A stretch of DNA of 64,000 nucleotides from Novosphingobium subterraneum (GCF_000807925.1 NZ_JRVC01000034.1:1-64000); one strand, 5' to 3'. Numbered from the stretch's first letter, positions 1 through 9,128 are shown. The notes: generated from the letters alone by a model not told the origin. Numbers and translations are program-made.

Positions 1-75
1 CCAACTGACCGCCCAAAGCCCAAAGTGGGGAATTTTACTTTGCCACTTCCGGGGATTTTTACAGTGCCGTTGACA
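1..75. repeat. Relic of IS21-type terminal repeats
   Basis: Two similar blocks, GGGGAATTTTACTTTGCCAC and GGGGATTTTTACAGTGCC, follow one another and end in GTTGACAC. Such short repeated blocks resemble the transposase-binding ends of some IS21-family elements, as far as I recall. No istA or istB reading frame is attached inside the window, so this would be the end of an element lying to the left or a solitary relic. It differs from the repeats of the IS21 element at 47698-50302. Confidence 0.3.
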
Positions 76-177
76 CCGTGCGGCCCGCGCTTGATGGTGC
101 TCATTGGATCAGTGAGTAGCCCCTAGATTTCTGGACGCCTCCTGCTTTAAAAATCTGCTATCTTTCTAGCTCGGCGC

Positions 178-490
178 CTTGTTTGCAATGGGGTCAGGCT
201 TGCCTGGCCCCATTGCAAAGATCGCTTTCGCGTAGCTGGCTGGGGTTTGGTATCCGATTGAGGAGAGGGGACGGCGAATATTGCAATCCTCCGCCCCCTC
301 CCGGATCACGGCACAGGCATGATCGATGCCGTAGAACAGCGTCTCGTTGAGTATTCCACGTAACCGTTCTGCGTTGGCTTGCCCGGCGAGATGTGGTGCC
401 ACTCGATCTCGTTGTTCTTGTACCAAGCGAGGATCGCATTGGCGATGAACTCGGTGCCTTAGCACATTGGGAAGCGGCGCCATGATCGGC
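178..490 (-). pseudogene. IS3-family transposase (orfB) C-terminal fragment
   Basis: Read on the minus strand, this frame contains LNETLFYGIDHACAVI, then a degraded D-NIRRPLSSIGYQTPASYA stretch. These match the C-terminal end of IS3-family OrfB integrases (NETLF, RPHSSLGYQTP). The catalytic core is absent and the upstream part (APHLAGQANAERLR) is frameshifted and shortened relative to the usual HHISPGKPTQN region. It is a dead remnant, different in sequence from the IS3 remnant at 1940-2592. Confidence 0.75.
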
Positions 491-544
491 CAACAGGTCT
501 CCAAAGTGACGTTGTCGACTCAACCCTTTGGAGACGGACCGACC

Positions 545-1845
545 ATGACCAAGCGCAGTTCTACCCTCCGTCGACTCCGCATTGGTAGCCATCGATATGT
601 CGAAGCACCGGCAGGAGGTATTGGTTGAACGCCCCGAAAGCGGCCGCCAGCGGCGCATGACGATCACGGCCACCAAGGCTGACTACGATTGCCTCGCCGA
701 CGAGCTCAGCAGCATAGGGCGCCCGATCGTCGTCGGCTTTGAGGCGGCCGGCAACTACCATCGCACCTTGGCGCACCGGCTGCTTTCCGCAGGTTTCGAG
801 CTGCGACTGATTTAGTCGGTTGCCCTGCGCGCACCCGTGGGGCGCTGCACAATGGTTGAGAAAAGAACGATTCCAAGGATGCGCTGGTGATCCTGCACAT
901 GCTGCTGATCGGTGCCACGCAGCGTTACGTCGATCCGCTGGCGGTCGAGATCGACTACCTGCAGGAGATGCCGACGACCCATGACGCCATCTCCAAGGCC
1001 AAGACCCAGACCTGGCACCGGATCCTGACGCACTATCTGCCGTTGTACCTTCCAGAGATTGAGCGGTTCGCCGGCTATAGCCGGTCGGACTGGTTCCTAG
1101 CCCTGCTGGAGCGGTTTCCCACCCCAGCCAGCATGATTGCACTGGGGCAGGGAGGCTTCGCGCGTGAGGCTTGGTCGCTGGTCGGTCGCAAGGTCTTCAA
1201 GGCCCGTCTAATCAACGATATTGATGAGACCGCCTGCGTCTCGGTGGCATTGCGGGTCGACGAGGATTCGGTAGCGATCGCCATGTTCCGGATGGTCATC
1301 GCGCAAGCACGCAGCCTCGTCCGGCAGCGCGATGAGATTGAGCGTACCGCTCACACCTTGCTCTGCGTGAATTGAGATTATCAGCTCCTACGAATGATCC
1401 CCGGGATCGTACCGATCACGCGCTGACGATCGTCGCCGAGGCCGGCGACCCTCGCCGGTTCGCCCACCACTGCCAGTTCCTCAAGTTCTGTGGGCTTGAC
1501 CTCGCGAATTGCCAGTGGGGCACATTCCGCGGGCGGACCAAGCTGTACAATTACGGCAACGCTCGGCTACGCTGCACCTTCTGGATGGCAACCCAGGTTG
1601 CCATCCGCCAGCGCGACAACAGCTTCCGTGACAAGCTTGGCCGCTATGTAGCCGGCCATGGCAATGACCCCGATGGCCGCCGCAAGGCGATGATCGCACT
1701 CACGGCCAAGATGGCGCGTCGCGCACGCTGTCATAAAGACGGGAGCCGAGTACCGCCCGTTCGTCGAAGGGGCGGACACCTGATGGAAGGACCCCTCTCT
1801 ATCGTGCCGTGAGGGCGCTACGACGACCTTGTAGATAACGTTCGT
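545..1845 (+). pseudogene. IS110-family transposase, multiply frameshifted
   Basis: Three successive plus-strand pieces together cover an IS110-type transposase. The N-terminal RuvC-like part (582-815) has VAIDMSKHRQEVLVERP and VGFEAAGNYH and ends in a stop. The middle part (887-1375) has GATQRYVDPLA and AKTQTWHRILTHYLP. The C-terminal Transposase_20 part (1372-1812) has RRFAHHCQFLKFCGLDLA, KLYNYGNARLR and FRDKLGRYVAGHGNDP. Frameshifts lie near 575, 815-880, 1375 and 1725, so no functional protein can be made. A 10-bp inverted repeat just upstream (GTCTCCAAAG at 497-506 and CTTTGGAGAC at 526-535) may belong to the structured left end of the element. Confidence 0.85.
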
Positions 1846-1939
1846 GGCTTGCATCCGGCATCCGCATCTCATTTTAAGGACGGTGAGGATCACGACCGCC
1901 GAGGCCGCTGGATCCTGTGTTTGCTATGGCCAGAGCGCA

Positions 1940-2592
1940 TACCTTGACGATGGAAGCCACTGAATCAGAACGCAATCAGCGCCGATCACCATCGGCGTAA
2001 CGAGACCTGCTGGCTGTTTCCCGCCGCTGCTTCCCGACCTAGGACGTTGTCGCTGACGATCATGCCCGGCTTGCCGCGCCCGCCGATGATGTCGGGCAGT
2101 TCGCGCACCATTCGGTGCCCGAAGAGTGACGTGTCGGGTATCGCGGCGAGGCATTCCCTGGTCACGTTATCGGCGATGTTGAGCACGCGGAACCGCCTGC
2201 CGCAGGCGAACTGATCATGGACGAAGTCCAGGCTCCAGCGCGCATTGGGCCGGGCCTCGACGAGGATCGGAGCCGGTGTGCCGACGGCCCTGCGCCGTGT
2301 CCGACGCTTGTGAACGCCAAGACCTTCCTCCCGATAGAGCCGGTAGACGCGGTTGATGCCCGAAGGCTCACCTTCCCGCCGCAGCAGGATGTGCAGCCGG
2401 CGATAGCCGAACCGGCGCCGCTCGTTGGCAAGCTCGCGCAAACGGCGCGCAACTCCGTCTCCGGCGGCCGCCGGGACTGGTAGCGAACGCTTTTGCGATC
2501 AGCTTCAATGACACGGCACACCCGCCGCTCGCTCATCCCATGATGATCCGCGAGATGAGCAACCGCTCTGCGCCTGACAGCGGGCGTTACCA
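1940..2592 (-). pseudogene. IS3-family transposase (orfB), broken by frameshift and truncation
   Basis: On the minus strand the sequence begins at the right edge with TPAVRRRAVAHLADHHGMSE and ADRKSVRYQSRRPPETELR. After a frameshift near 2440 it continues through RELANERRRFGYRRLHILLR (HTH_21 region) and NARWSLDFVHDQFACG (first catalytic Asp of the rve domain). It ends at GKPGMIVSDN, the second catalytic Asp, followed by unrelated residues. The last third with the catalytic Glu is missing. The 5' boundary is set by the IS1111-type element at 2593; the matching orfA tail lies on the far side of that element at 3943-3992. Confidence 0.85.
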
Positions 2593-2600
2593 ATAATGGG

Positions 2601-2616
2601 ATGACCCGCCCTGTCC
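2601..2616. repeat. Left subterminal inverted repeat of the IS1111-type element
   Basis: ATGACCCGCCCTGTCC is a perfect 16-bp inverted match to 3927-3942. It sits about 8 bp inside the inferred left edge. Confidence 0.85.
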
Positions 2617-2653
2617 TTCCATCCACAGTCGAGCGATCAAGAAGGAGGATGCA

Positions 2654-3706
2654 ATGAGCATACGGAACAAGCCAAGAGATGCAGCCGTGTTCGGCATCGA
2701 CATCGGCAAGACGGTCTTTCACGTCGTCGGCCTCGATGCTTCTCACGCACCGATCCAGAAAGCCACCTTCAGACGGGAGACGTTGCTGCAGTTCTTTGAG
2801 CGTGCGTCGCCGGTGTTGGTGGGGATGGAAGCGTGTCCCGGTTCGCAGTGGCTTGCGCGCAAACTTCAAGCGATGGGTCACATTGTGCGGATCGTGCCGG
2901 CACAGTTCGTGAAGCCGTTCGTGAAGTCGAACAAGAACGATATCATCGACGCCGAAGCCATCGCAGAAGCGGTAACCAGGCCGACGATGCGCTTCGTGGA
3001 GATCCGGTCGCCGGAACAGATTGACCTGCAGGCTCTGCACCGCGTCCGGGACAGGATGATCGCTCATCGCACGCGACTGATCAGTCAGATGCGCGCCTTT
3101 TGCCTGGAATACGGCATCGCAATCCACCAAGGTGCCGGCAAGTTCAAAGCCGACATGCCACGGGTGCTCGGGGATATGGACAATGAGCTCACGCCCGCCA
3201 TGCGCCGAATGCTGACTGAGGTATTCGGGGAACTCGGCGATCTCGAACAGCGCATCGCCGCCATGAACCGCGAGATCGAAGCTATCGCAGCGCGCAGCGA
3301 TACGGCCCGTCGCTTAATGACTGTACCCGGTGTCGGCCCACTGGGGGCCACCGCCTTGCTTGCATCGGCCGGCACGGGGCGTCAGTTCCGCAAAGCTCGC
3401 GATCTGGCGGCATGGCTTGGGCTCGTGCCACGGGAGTACTCTACTGGGGGCAAAACGAGGCTGCTCGGCATCAGCAAACGTGGCAACAAGTACCTCCGGC
3501 GCATGATCATCCACGGAGCTAGATCCTGCGTGACGCATCTCGACCGAAGCCGGGACCGCCTGGGGCCATGGCTTGATGGGCTGGAACGCCGAATGCATAA
3601 GAACAAGGTCACCGTCGCCTTGGCAGCCAAGATCGCCCGCATCTTGTGGGTCGTGCTGACGAAGCCCGGTGCCAGTTACGAGCGGAGGGATCCAGCCTTC
3701 GGCTGA
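2654..3706 (+). CDS. IS110/IS1111-family transposase
   Basis: This 350-residue DEDD recombinase-like transposase excises and inserts the element under RNA guidance. The N-terminal RuvC-like domain carries D16 (FGIDIGK), E59 (VGMEAC) and the D96/D99 pair (KNDIIDAEA). The C-terminal Transposase_20 domain has VPGVGPLGATALLASAG, AWLGLVPREYSTGGKTRL and GNKYLRRMIIHGARS, where the family's catalytic serine is expected. The length is normal for the family. AAGGAGG ends about 4 bases before the ATG. No frameshift is visible, so the gene is probably functional, unlike the second IS110 transposase at 545-1845. Confidence 0.93.
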   Translation: MSIRNKPRDAAVFGIDIGKTVFHVVGLDASHAPIQKATFRRETLLQFFERASPVLVGMEACPGSQWLARKLQAMGHIVRIVPAQFVKPFVKSNKNDIIDAEAIAEAVTRPTMRFVEIRSPEQIDLQALHRVRDRMIAHRTRLISQMRAFCLEYGIAIHQGAGKFKADMPRVLGDMDNELTPAMRRMLTEVFGELGDLEQRIAAMNREIEAIAARSDTARRLMTVPGVGPLGATALLASAGTGRQFRKARDLAAWLGLVPREYSTGGKTRLLGISKRGNKYLRRMIIHGARSCVTHLDRSRDRLGPWLDGLERRMHKNKVTVALAAKIARILWVVLTKPGASYERRDPAFG

Positions 3707-3926
3707 TCTGGACCGCTACAGACTGCGAGGTTCGTGAGCGTGATGACGAAACAGTTGACCTGCGTATCGTAAGCTCCGTCAAAAAAACGGGCTACCAGCC
3801 CGAAGCATTTATCCGAGAACGATACGCGCGGATCTCATCAAGGCCTGGCCGCAACAGCGGTCCACTCGCGAGAGGCCGGATACATTTGTGCAGACTGGCA
3901 CCGTCACCACCGATCGACCCTTGCAT
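3707..3926 (+). ncRNA. Putative bridge RNA (seekRNA) region of the IS1111-type element
   Basis: IS1111-type elements encode their guide RNA in the non-coding stretch downstream of the transposase (recalled from 2024 work on bridge RNAs and seekRNAs). Here that stretch is about 220 nt and contains potential hairpins: a strong CGGGCT/AGCCCG stem with an ACC loop at 3788-3802, and GGCCT pairing with AGGCC across roughly 3841-3880. There is no convincing coding frame. The exact ends of the RNA and its target- and donor-binding loops cannot be fixed by eye. The inference rests on element type and position rather than on an alignment. Confidence 0.5.
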
Positions 3927-3942
3927 GGACAGGGCGGGTCAT
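3927..3942. repeat. Right subterminal inverted repeat of the IS1111-type element
   Basis: GGACAGGGCGGGTCAT is the perfect reverse complement of 2601-2616 and lies a few bases inside the right edge of the element. Confidence 0.85.
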
Positions 3943-3992
3943 ACATTTTTTGAGAGAAGATCCTTCAGCGCGGCGTTGTCCAGCATCGTAAA
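3943..3992 (-). pseudogene. Tail of the interrupted IS3-family orfA
   Basis: The minus strand reads MLDNAALKDLLSK, the usual C-terminus of OrfA in the IS407/IS511-type branch of IS3 elements. It runs directly up to the right edge of the IS1111-type element. Further upstream the orfA reading frame is lost. Joining this tail to 2592 restores the expected orfA/orfB overlap, which pins the insertion site. Confidence 0.75.
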
Positions 3993-4401
3993 AGCTGATC
4001 AAATGGATGCACCCGACCGAGGTCCTCATTGCCGAAAGGCTCCTGCGCAGCGGGGGTCGTCCACGACATCACGACAAATTACAACGAGCCCGAAAAGTTA
4101 ATCCAGATCGATGTAGAACGTGTAGAAACCGCTCTATTTCCTAGCTCCTTGCCCCTACGATAAGATGGTGTTGACAAAGTCAGCAGCCGGGTTTCGGCAA
4201 CCACTCCCATAGAGTTGCGGTGCTAAATGCGCCAAGCGCGCCTGCTTGGGTCAAAAATTCGGAAGAGGTTTCAGATAGTTAATCGATACCTTAAACCCTT
4301 TAAGATTTGCTTATGTAATTTCCCTTAGGTCTTCTCGCGGGTCGGTTCGGACGTGCTGACCCAAGATCAGCGACTCTAGTCGGCGTACCAGGGGACTTGA
4401 A
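3993..4401. other. Spacer between IS region and fimbrial operon
   Basis: About 400 bp with no supported gene. AT content rises near 4260-4330, which would suit a promoter for the fimbrial operon, but I cannot assign -35 and -10 boxes with confidence. Confidence 0.4.
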
Positions 4402-4929
4402 ATGAGACATTATCTTGCCAGCGCGGCAATTGCCGCCGGGCTTCTGGCCGGAGGTTCCGCCTTCGCCCAGACCGCCGCAAATACCAGCAGTGCTACTGCG
4501 TCGGGGTCGGTCACCATCGTCCGCCCGCTGACGATCACCAAGAACAGCGACCTTGCCTTTGGCCGCATCGTGCGTCCGCGCACGGGCGGCACCGGTACGG
4601 TCACGCTGGCAAACACCGGCAACTCGGTTGTCGCCGCCAGCGGTGCCGTCGCACTTGCCAGCACCACCAGCCGCGCACAGTTCACCGTCGATGGCGAGGG
4701 AGGCCAATCGGTCACCACCTCGATCCCGGCGACGGTCACCCTGACCAGCGGGACCAACACCATCCCGGTAACGTTGCTGCCCGACTTCGGCAGCACGGTG
4801 ACTCTCTCTGGCGCCCTGGCGGCCGCAGGATCCGCCACGCTCAACGTCGGCGGCTCGTTCAGCCTGCCTGACACACAGGCTTCAGGCGCCTACACCGGCA
4901 ACTTCACGGTGACTGTCACCTATCAGTGA
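4402..4929 (+). CDS. DUF4402 fimbrial major-subunit candidate
   Basis: This is a 175-residue secreted protein with a clear signal peptide (hydrophobic residues about 5-22, cleavage after FAQ). The rest is a Thr/Ser/Gly-rich beta-sandwich with the DUF4402 pattern: VTIVRPLTITKNSDLAFGRI, QFTVDGEGGQSV and a C-terminal GAYTGNFTVTVTYQ. DUF4402 proteins are common in sphingomonads next to chaperone-usher genes and probably behave as pilus subunits. It is the first gene of a five-gene plus-strand operon with a chaperone and usher. A GGGGA stretch lies about 5-9 bases before the ATG. The role as main shaft subunit is inferred from its position and small size. Confidence 0.8.
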   Translation: MRHYLASAAIAAGLLAGGSAFAQTAANTSSATASGSVTIVRPLTITKNSDLAFGRIVRPRTGGTGTVTLANTGNSVVAASGAVALASTTSRAQFTVDGEGGQSVTTSIPATVTLTSGTNTIPVTLLPDFGSTVTLSGALAAAGSATLNVGGSFSLPDTQASGAYTGNFTVTVTYQ

Positions 4930-5010
4930 TGGAACTTCGGGGAGCGTTGCCGCAACTGCGCGGCACCTCCCCGAGGCAGACGGCAACCGTCGGCGAGAGG
5001 GGGACAAGCC

Positions 5011-5445
5011 ATGGACGCAGGATCGAAGGTTCGCATCGGGCAGATTGCCAGGGCGCTCCTCGCCGCTTGCGCGATCATGGCCTCGCCGGCGGTTGCCCAC
5101 GCTGCACCAGCACCCGCATCGGCAGAAGCAGCCGTGGTCATCCTCGAGCCGGTTGGCGCAGGGTTCTCGTTCGACATCCTGAGCGATGCCGTTTCTGCGG
5201 TGTTCCTCAATGGCGATGCGGGAGATTCGGTCTCGGTGCTGATGTCACCGCGCAAGCCAGGCAAGAAGGGCATGCCCCGTGACGCCAGCGGCGTCCTGGT
5301 CATGGCAAGCGGCGTCTACCGCATTGACCTGCTGCAACCGGCCGCATCGGACGCACGCCTGCGCGGCGCAATGCGCGGCAGTGTTTCTGGGCGCGGCAAT
5401 GTTCCAGGCGACAGCTCCATCCTGTTCCTCGCACAATTCAACTGA
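5011..5445 (+). CDS. Small secreted protein of the fimbrial operon, unknown function
   Basis: This is a 144-residue protein with a signal peptide (hydrophobic residues about 12-29, cleavage near AHA). The mature part includes VVILEPVGAGFSFDILSDA and a C-terminal SSILFLAQFN. The alternating hydrophobic pattern and aromatic C-terminus could be a small beta-sandwich, as in pilus subunits, but I do not recognise a family. It sits 81 bp after the DUF4402 gene and 13 bp before the chaperone gene, so it is almost certainly co-expressed. AGGGGG lies about 8 bases before the ATG. A minor pilin or anchoring subunit is the natural guess. Confidence 0.7.
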   Translation: MDAGSKVRIGQIARALLAACAIMASPAVAHAAPAPASAEAAVVILEPVGAGFSFDILSDAVSAVFLNGDAGDSVSVLMSPRKPGKKGMPRDASGVLVMASGVYRIDLLQPAASDARLRGAMRGSVSGRGNVPGDSSILFLAQFN

Positions 5446-5458
5446 AGGTCATCGAGCC

Positions 5459-6364
5459 ATGAAGCGCAACCTCGTGATGATGCCAGGCCTCCTGACCTTG
5501 CTGGCGCCGGCAATGGTGGCTGCCCAGCAGGCACCGCTCCCGATCGCCGCTCCCAAGGCGCAAGACGCCCAGGTGACCGTCCCGGTCCAGGCAGCCGCAG
5601 CCAATATCAACATTACGCCACGCCGCGTGATCTTCGATTCCAGCAAGCGTACCGAAGCGGTCTACGTGTTCAACCAAGGCACCACGCCGGTTACGGTTGA
5701 CGTGGCGCTGGTCGACAACGCCATGCTGCCCTCTGGCGAGATCGTGCCGATGAGCCGCCTTGCAGAGCGTGGTGCCGAAGGTCTTGGCGCGAAAGTGCGC
5801 TCCGCCAAACCCTTCGTGCTTGCCGCACCCAGCCGCCTGATCCTGCCACCGGGCCAAGGCAAGACGGTTCGTGTTCGCGCCACCCTGGCCGACACCGCCA
5901 CGACCGCGGAGTATCGCACGCACCTGACCGTCACCACGGTGCCTCCCGCCGATACGGGGCTGACTGCCGAACAGGCTGCTGCCGCCGAAAAGGGCGAGCT
6001 GGTTCTTCGCATTCAGTCCGTCTTCGGCATCTCGATCCCGCTGATCGTGCGGGGGGGCACGCCCGATGCAACCGGCGGAATTGGCGCAATAACGCCTTCC
6101 GCCACGCGCGATGGCCCTGCGCTTGCAGTAACCCTGCAGCGCAAGGGCACGACTTCGCTTTACGGCAATCTCGAACTGCGCACGGCCAAGGAAGTGGTCG
6201 GCGTGGCGCGGGGTATTGCCGTCTACCCGGAAGCTGATGAACGCCAGGCCCTCGTGCCTTTGCTCCGCCCGCTGAAACGAGGCGAAGTGATAACCGCCAC
6301 ATACAGCGCCGACGACGGCAAGAAGCCGGTCGAGATCACCAGCGGAAGCTACACCGCCTCCTGA
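5459..6364 (+). CDS. Periplasmic fimbrial chaperone (PapD-like)
   Basis: This 301-residue protein has a signal peptide (MKRNLVMMPGLLTLLAPAMVA) and then a PapD-like immunoglobulin domain: INITPRRVIFDSSKRTEAVYVFNQGTTPVTV, later APSRLILPPGQGKTVRVR, then EYRTHLTV. Chaperones of this class donate a beta strand to subunits in the periplasm and hand them to the usher. The frame is open upstream to about 5279, but the ATG at 5459 gives the signal peptide and avoids overlap with the preceding gene. It is about 60 residues longer than classical PapD, with a Pro/Ala/Gln-rich linker after the signal. It ends 1 bp before the usher gene. Confidence 0.88.
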   Translation: MKRNLVMMPGLLTLLAPAMVAAQQAPLPIAAPKAQDAQVTVPVQAAAANINITPRRVIFDSSKRTEAVYVFNQGTTPVTVDVALVDNAMLPSGEIVPMSRLAERGAEGLGAKVRSAKPFVLAAPSRLILPPGQGKTVRVRATLADTATTAEYRTHLTVTTVPPADTGLTAEQAAAAEKGELVLRIQSVFGISIPLIVRGGTPDATGGIGAITPSATRDGPALAVTLQRKGTTSLYGNLELRTAKEVVGVARGIAVYPEADERQALVPLLRPLKRGEVITATYSADDGKKPVEITSGSYTAS

Positions 6365-6365
6365 C

Positions 6366-9128
6366 ATGACCACGACACTGGCCATTCTGGCCCTGGCCGC
6401 TGCCAACGGCAGCGCGCCAGCGGGACCGGCTGCATCTGCAAGCCCTGCCGACGAGAGTAGCGGCAGATCGGGCACGGCTTTGCCACAACCTGCCTTCGGC
6501 ACCATCCGTGCGGACGGGCAAGACCTCCTGCTGTTTTCCGTGCAGCTTGACGGCACCACCATCAGCGAGGCGCTGACGGCGTACGGCGACCCCACAGACC
6601 CGCTGCTGCCGCTCGGTGAACTCACCCGTCTGCTTGAACTTCCGCTCGATATCGACGTTACAAATGGCGTTGCATCGGGCCGCATCGGCGAGAGCCAGCG
6701 TCCCATCACTATCGATCTGCGGTCAGGTCAGGCCCTTATTGGCGGCAAGGTTGTCGCGCTGATTCCGCCCGACAGCTTGATCTCCGAAACCGATATCTAC
6801 CTGCGGGCCTCGCTGGTGGCCAAGTTGCTGCCGCTGAAGATCACGTCGATTGCCGACGAGATGATCCTCACCCTCGAAGCCTCGGAAAAGCTGCCCTTGC
6901 AGGCCCAGCGCGAACGCCTTGCCCGCATGGCAGGGCTTGCCGGCCAGCCGGAATCGCAGGACGATGCCATGCGCGTCGCAACGCCCTACCGCTGGATCGG
7001 TCCCCCCGCTTTCGATTTCACGACCGAGCTTGGCTACAACAGCGAAGGCATCAACGGCGGTGGCCGCTCTGTCACGCGCTTTGAAGGCCGTGTGGCGGGC
7101 GATCTGCTGAAAGCAGGCTTCAACGCCTGGATCGCCACCGACGACCACGGCGATCCGGTTTCGGCCCGCCTTGCCTTCACGCGCCGGTCCGAGGACGGAC
7201 GACTGCTCGGCTCGCTCGGCGGCACGTCTGCCGCGCTGGGCGACGTCTTCACGCCCCCCCAGGTCGTCGGCGCACGCAGTCTTGGCGGGGCCGGTTTCAC
7301 GTTCTCATCGTCGCGCATCGATGAGGCCAGCGTGTTCCAGCGCATCAACCTGCGCGGAGAACTGCCGCTGGGATATGATGCCGAGCTCTACGTCAACGAT
7401 ATCCTGCGATCCGCCCAGCGCGGTGCGGGCGTGCAGGGACGCTATGAATTCAACGACATCCCGCTGGTGCGCGGCCGAAACGCCCTGCGCGTCGTGCTCT
7501 ATGGCCCGCGCGGAGAACGCATCGAACGCACCCGCGTGATCAACGTGGGAGGCGGCCAGCTTGCGGCGGGCAAGACGACGGTTGATCTCGGCATCGTTTC
7601 GCAGGACCGGACCGTGATCGACCTCTCTGATGCCAACCTCAGCGGCTTTGCCAAGGGCAAGGGCGATCTGCGCGCCACTTTCAACATCGCCCACGGCATA
7701 AGCGAACACCTGACTGTCGCGGCCGGTCTTTCGCGCTTCACCGACTTCGGCGGCACTTCACACGCCATCGGTTCGATTGGCGCGCGCCATTCGCTGCTCG
7801 GCCTTGCCGTGCAGACCGACCTTGCCAGCGACTTCACAGGCGGGCGGGCGATGTCTCTGGGCCTTGCCGGACGCATCGCCGGCGTAAGCTTCCTTGGCCG
7901 CCATGTCGAATACGGCGGGGGCTTTGCCGATGAGGCCAACACCGCTTTCGATCCGTCGCGCCCGATGCGCCGCTACAGCGAAGTCGTCTTCGACCTGGCG
8001 GTACCGCTGCCCGGCTCGCTTGGCCTGCCAGTCTCTGGGCGGTTCGACCGTGCCGAGTTCGTCGACGGCAGCCAGACCCTCTCGGCCCGGGCACGCACCA
8101 CCGCGAGCGTAGGGCAGACCCTGTTCGCCATAGGCGCCGACTACAGCCACCGCACGCAGGGCAATTTCGCCGACACCCGCATCAACGCCAATCTCGGTGC
8201 GATGCGGCTGATCGACTACAAGTGGCAACTGCGCGCCACTGCCGATTTCGGGATCAAGCCAGGCACCCGGCTGGAAACGCTGGGTTTTGCCGCGGACCGG
8301 GCAATTAGCGATCGGTACAGTTTGCGCCTTGGTGCGACACGCAATTTTGCCGGGCATGATGCGGCCCTGCAGGCAGGGCTGACCGCGCGCTTGCCGATGG
8401 TGACCGCGACGCTGGGCGGCGACTGGTCCACCAGCCAGAACCGCTGGCGCGTGGGCGTACAGCTCAACTTCGGGATAGCACGCGACCCGCTCAAAGGCCG
8501 CTATCGCGTGACGCCGCCGGGCCCGGCCAATGGGGCCAGCGCAGCGCTCCTGGCTTTCATCGACGCCAATGCCAACGGCCGGCGCGATGAGGGTGAGGAA
8601 GCAGTGCCCGGCGTGGTCGTGCAGGGTGGCGGACTGAAGGCCGTGACGGATGGACAGGGCCGGGCGTTCGTGACTGGCCTCGGCGATGGCAACATGACTT
8701 CACTGCGCACCGACATCTCGGGGACCGACACCGTATTTGTTTCCCCTCCGCCACAGAACATCACGTTTGCTGCGCGTTCAGGGGGAATTGCGCGGATCGA
8801 CTATCCGCTTGTGCCGACGTCCGAGTTGGTCACCCGCATCCGCTTCCGTGGCCGGGACGGGGCATTGAATGGCCTTTCGGCGGTGAAAGTGCGGCTTGTT
8901 TCGCCCAAGGGCGATGTCGCATCCGGCATGACCGAATTCGATGGCACGGTCGTGTTCGACGGGGTGAAGCCAGGCAAGTACGCAATCGAGATCGACGCTG
9001 ACCAGGCTGCCCGCCTCGGCATGCGGCTGAAGGAACCGATATTTGCGACAGTGGGAGCGGATGGGAGTGTCGTTGACGTCAACGGTGAAGTCGCGTTCAA
9101 CGAACACGTACAGATGGTGACGAGATGA
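6366..9128 (+). CDS. Outer-membrane usher protein
   Basis: The 920-residue protein forms the outer-membrane pore that assembles and secretes the pilus. A beta-barrel-like, Gly-rich region fills the middle (for example FDFTTELGYNSEGINGGGRS, FEGRVAGDLLKAGFNAWIA). The central part has a plug-like LPLGYDAELYVNDILRSAQ and YEFNDIPLVRGRNALRVVLY, typical of ushers. The C-terminal third has a SpaA/CNA-like segment (DANANGRRDEGEEAVPGVVV) and another Ig-like domain. The signal sequence is short and rather Ala-rich. The DANANGRRDEGE loop looks like a calcium-type loop and resembles ushers of the alternate (alpha/CS1-like) type. It overlaps the next gene by 4 bp (ATGA). Confidence 0.88.
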   Translation: MTTTLAILALAAANGSAPAGPAASASPADESSGRSGTALPQPAFGTIRADGQDLLLFSVQLDGTTISEALTAYGDPTDPLLPLGELTRLLELPLDIDVTNGVASGRIGESQRPITIDLRSGQALIGGKVVALIPPDSLISETDIYLRASLVAKLLPLKITSIADEMILTLEASEKLPLQAQRERLARMAGLAGQPESQDDAMRVATPYRWIGPPAFDFTTELGYNSEGINGGGRSVTRFEGRVAGDLLKAGFNAWIATDDHGDPVSARLAFTRRSEDGRLLGSLGGTSAALGDVFTPPQVVGARSLGGAGFTFSSSRIDEASVFQRINLRGELPLGYDAELYVNDILRSAQRGAGVQGRYEFNDIPLVRGRNALRVVLYGPRGERIERTRVINVGGGQLAAGKTTVDLGIVSQDRTVIDLSDANLSGFAKGKGDLRATFNIAHGISEHLTVAAGLSRFTDFGGTSHAIGSIGARHSLLGLAVQTDLASDFTGGRAMSLGLAGRIAGVSFLGRHVEYGGGFADEANTAFDPSRPMRRYSEVVFDLAVPLPGSLGLPVSGRFDRAEFVDGSQTLSARARTTASVGQTLFAIGADYSHRTQGNFADTRINANLGAMRLIDYKWQLRATADFGIKPGTRLETLGFAADRAISDRYSLRLGATRNFAGHDAALQAGLTARLPMVTATLGGDWSTSQNRWRVGVQLNFGIARDPLKGRYRVTPPGPANGASAALLAFIDANANGRRDEGEEAVPGVVVQGGGLKAVTDGQGRAFVTGLGDGNMTSLRTDISGTDTVFVSPPPQNITFAARSGGIARIDYPLVPTSELVTRIRFRGRDGALNGLSAVKVRLVSPKGDVASGMTEFDGTVVFDGVKPGKYAIEIDADQAARLGMRLKEPIFATVGADGSVVDVNGEVAFNEHVQMVTR

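Larger units (their letters stand above)
2593..3944 (+). mobile_element. IS110-family insertion sequence of the IS1111 type, apparently intact
   Basis: The element carries one full-length DEDD transposase and a 16-bp subterminal inverted repeat (ATGACCCGCCCTGTCC at 2601-2616, reverse complement at 3927-3942). The left non-coding part is about 60 bp and the right one about 235 bp. Subterminal inverted repeats and a long right non-coding end are typical of the IS1111 group. The insertion point can be inferred because the interrupted IS3 element is recognisable on both sides: orfB starts at 2592 and the orfA tail (DNAALKDLLS) resumes at 3943. The outer edges are therefore good to a few bases. 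IS110-family elements do not normally make target duplications, and none is seen. Confidence 0.8.

Noticed and set aside
2162..3130. 322-codon minus-strand frame across the IS3/IS1111 boundary
   Set aside because: It mixes the start of IS3 orfB with the antisense of the IS110 transposase; only the orfB part (about 2440-2592) is meaningful.
5279..5458. Upstream extension of the fimbrial chaperone reading frame
   Set aside because: It overlaps the preceding gene in another frame and would bury the signal peptide; the ATG at 5459 fits better.
5438..6709. 423-codon minus-strand frame opposite the chaperone and usher genes
   Set aside because: Shadow of well-supported genes; low-complexity composition.
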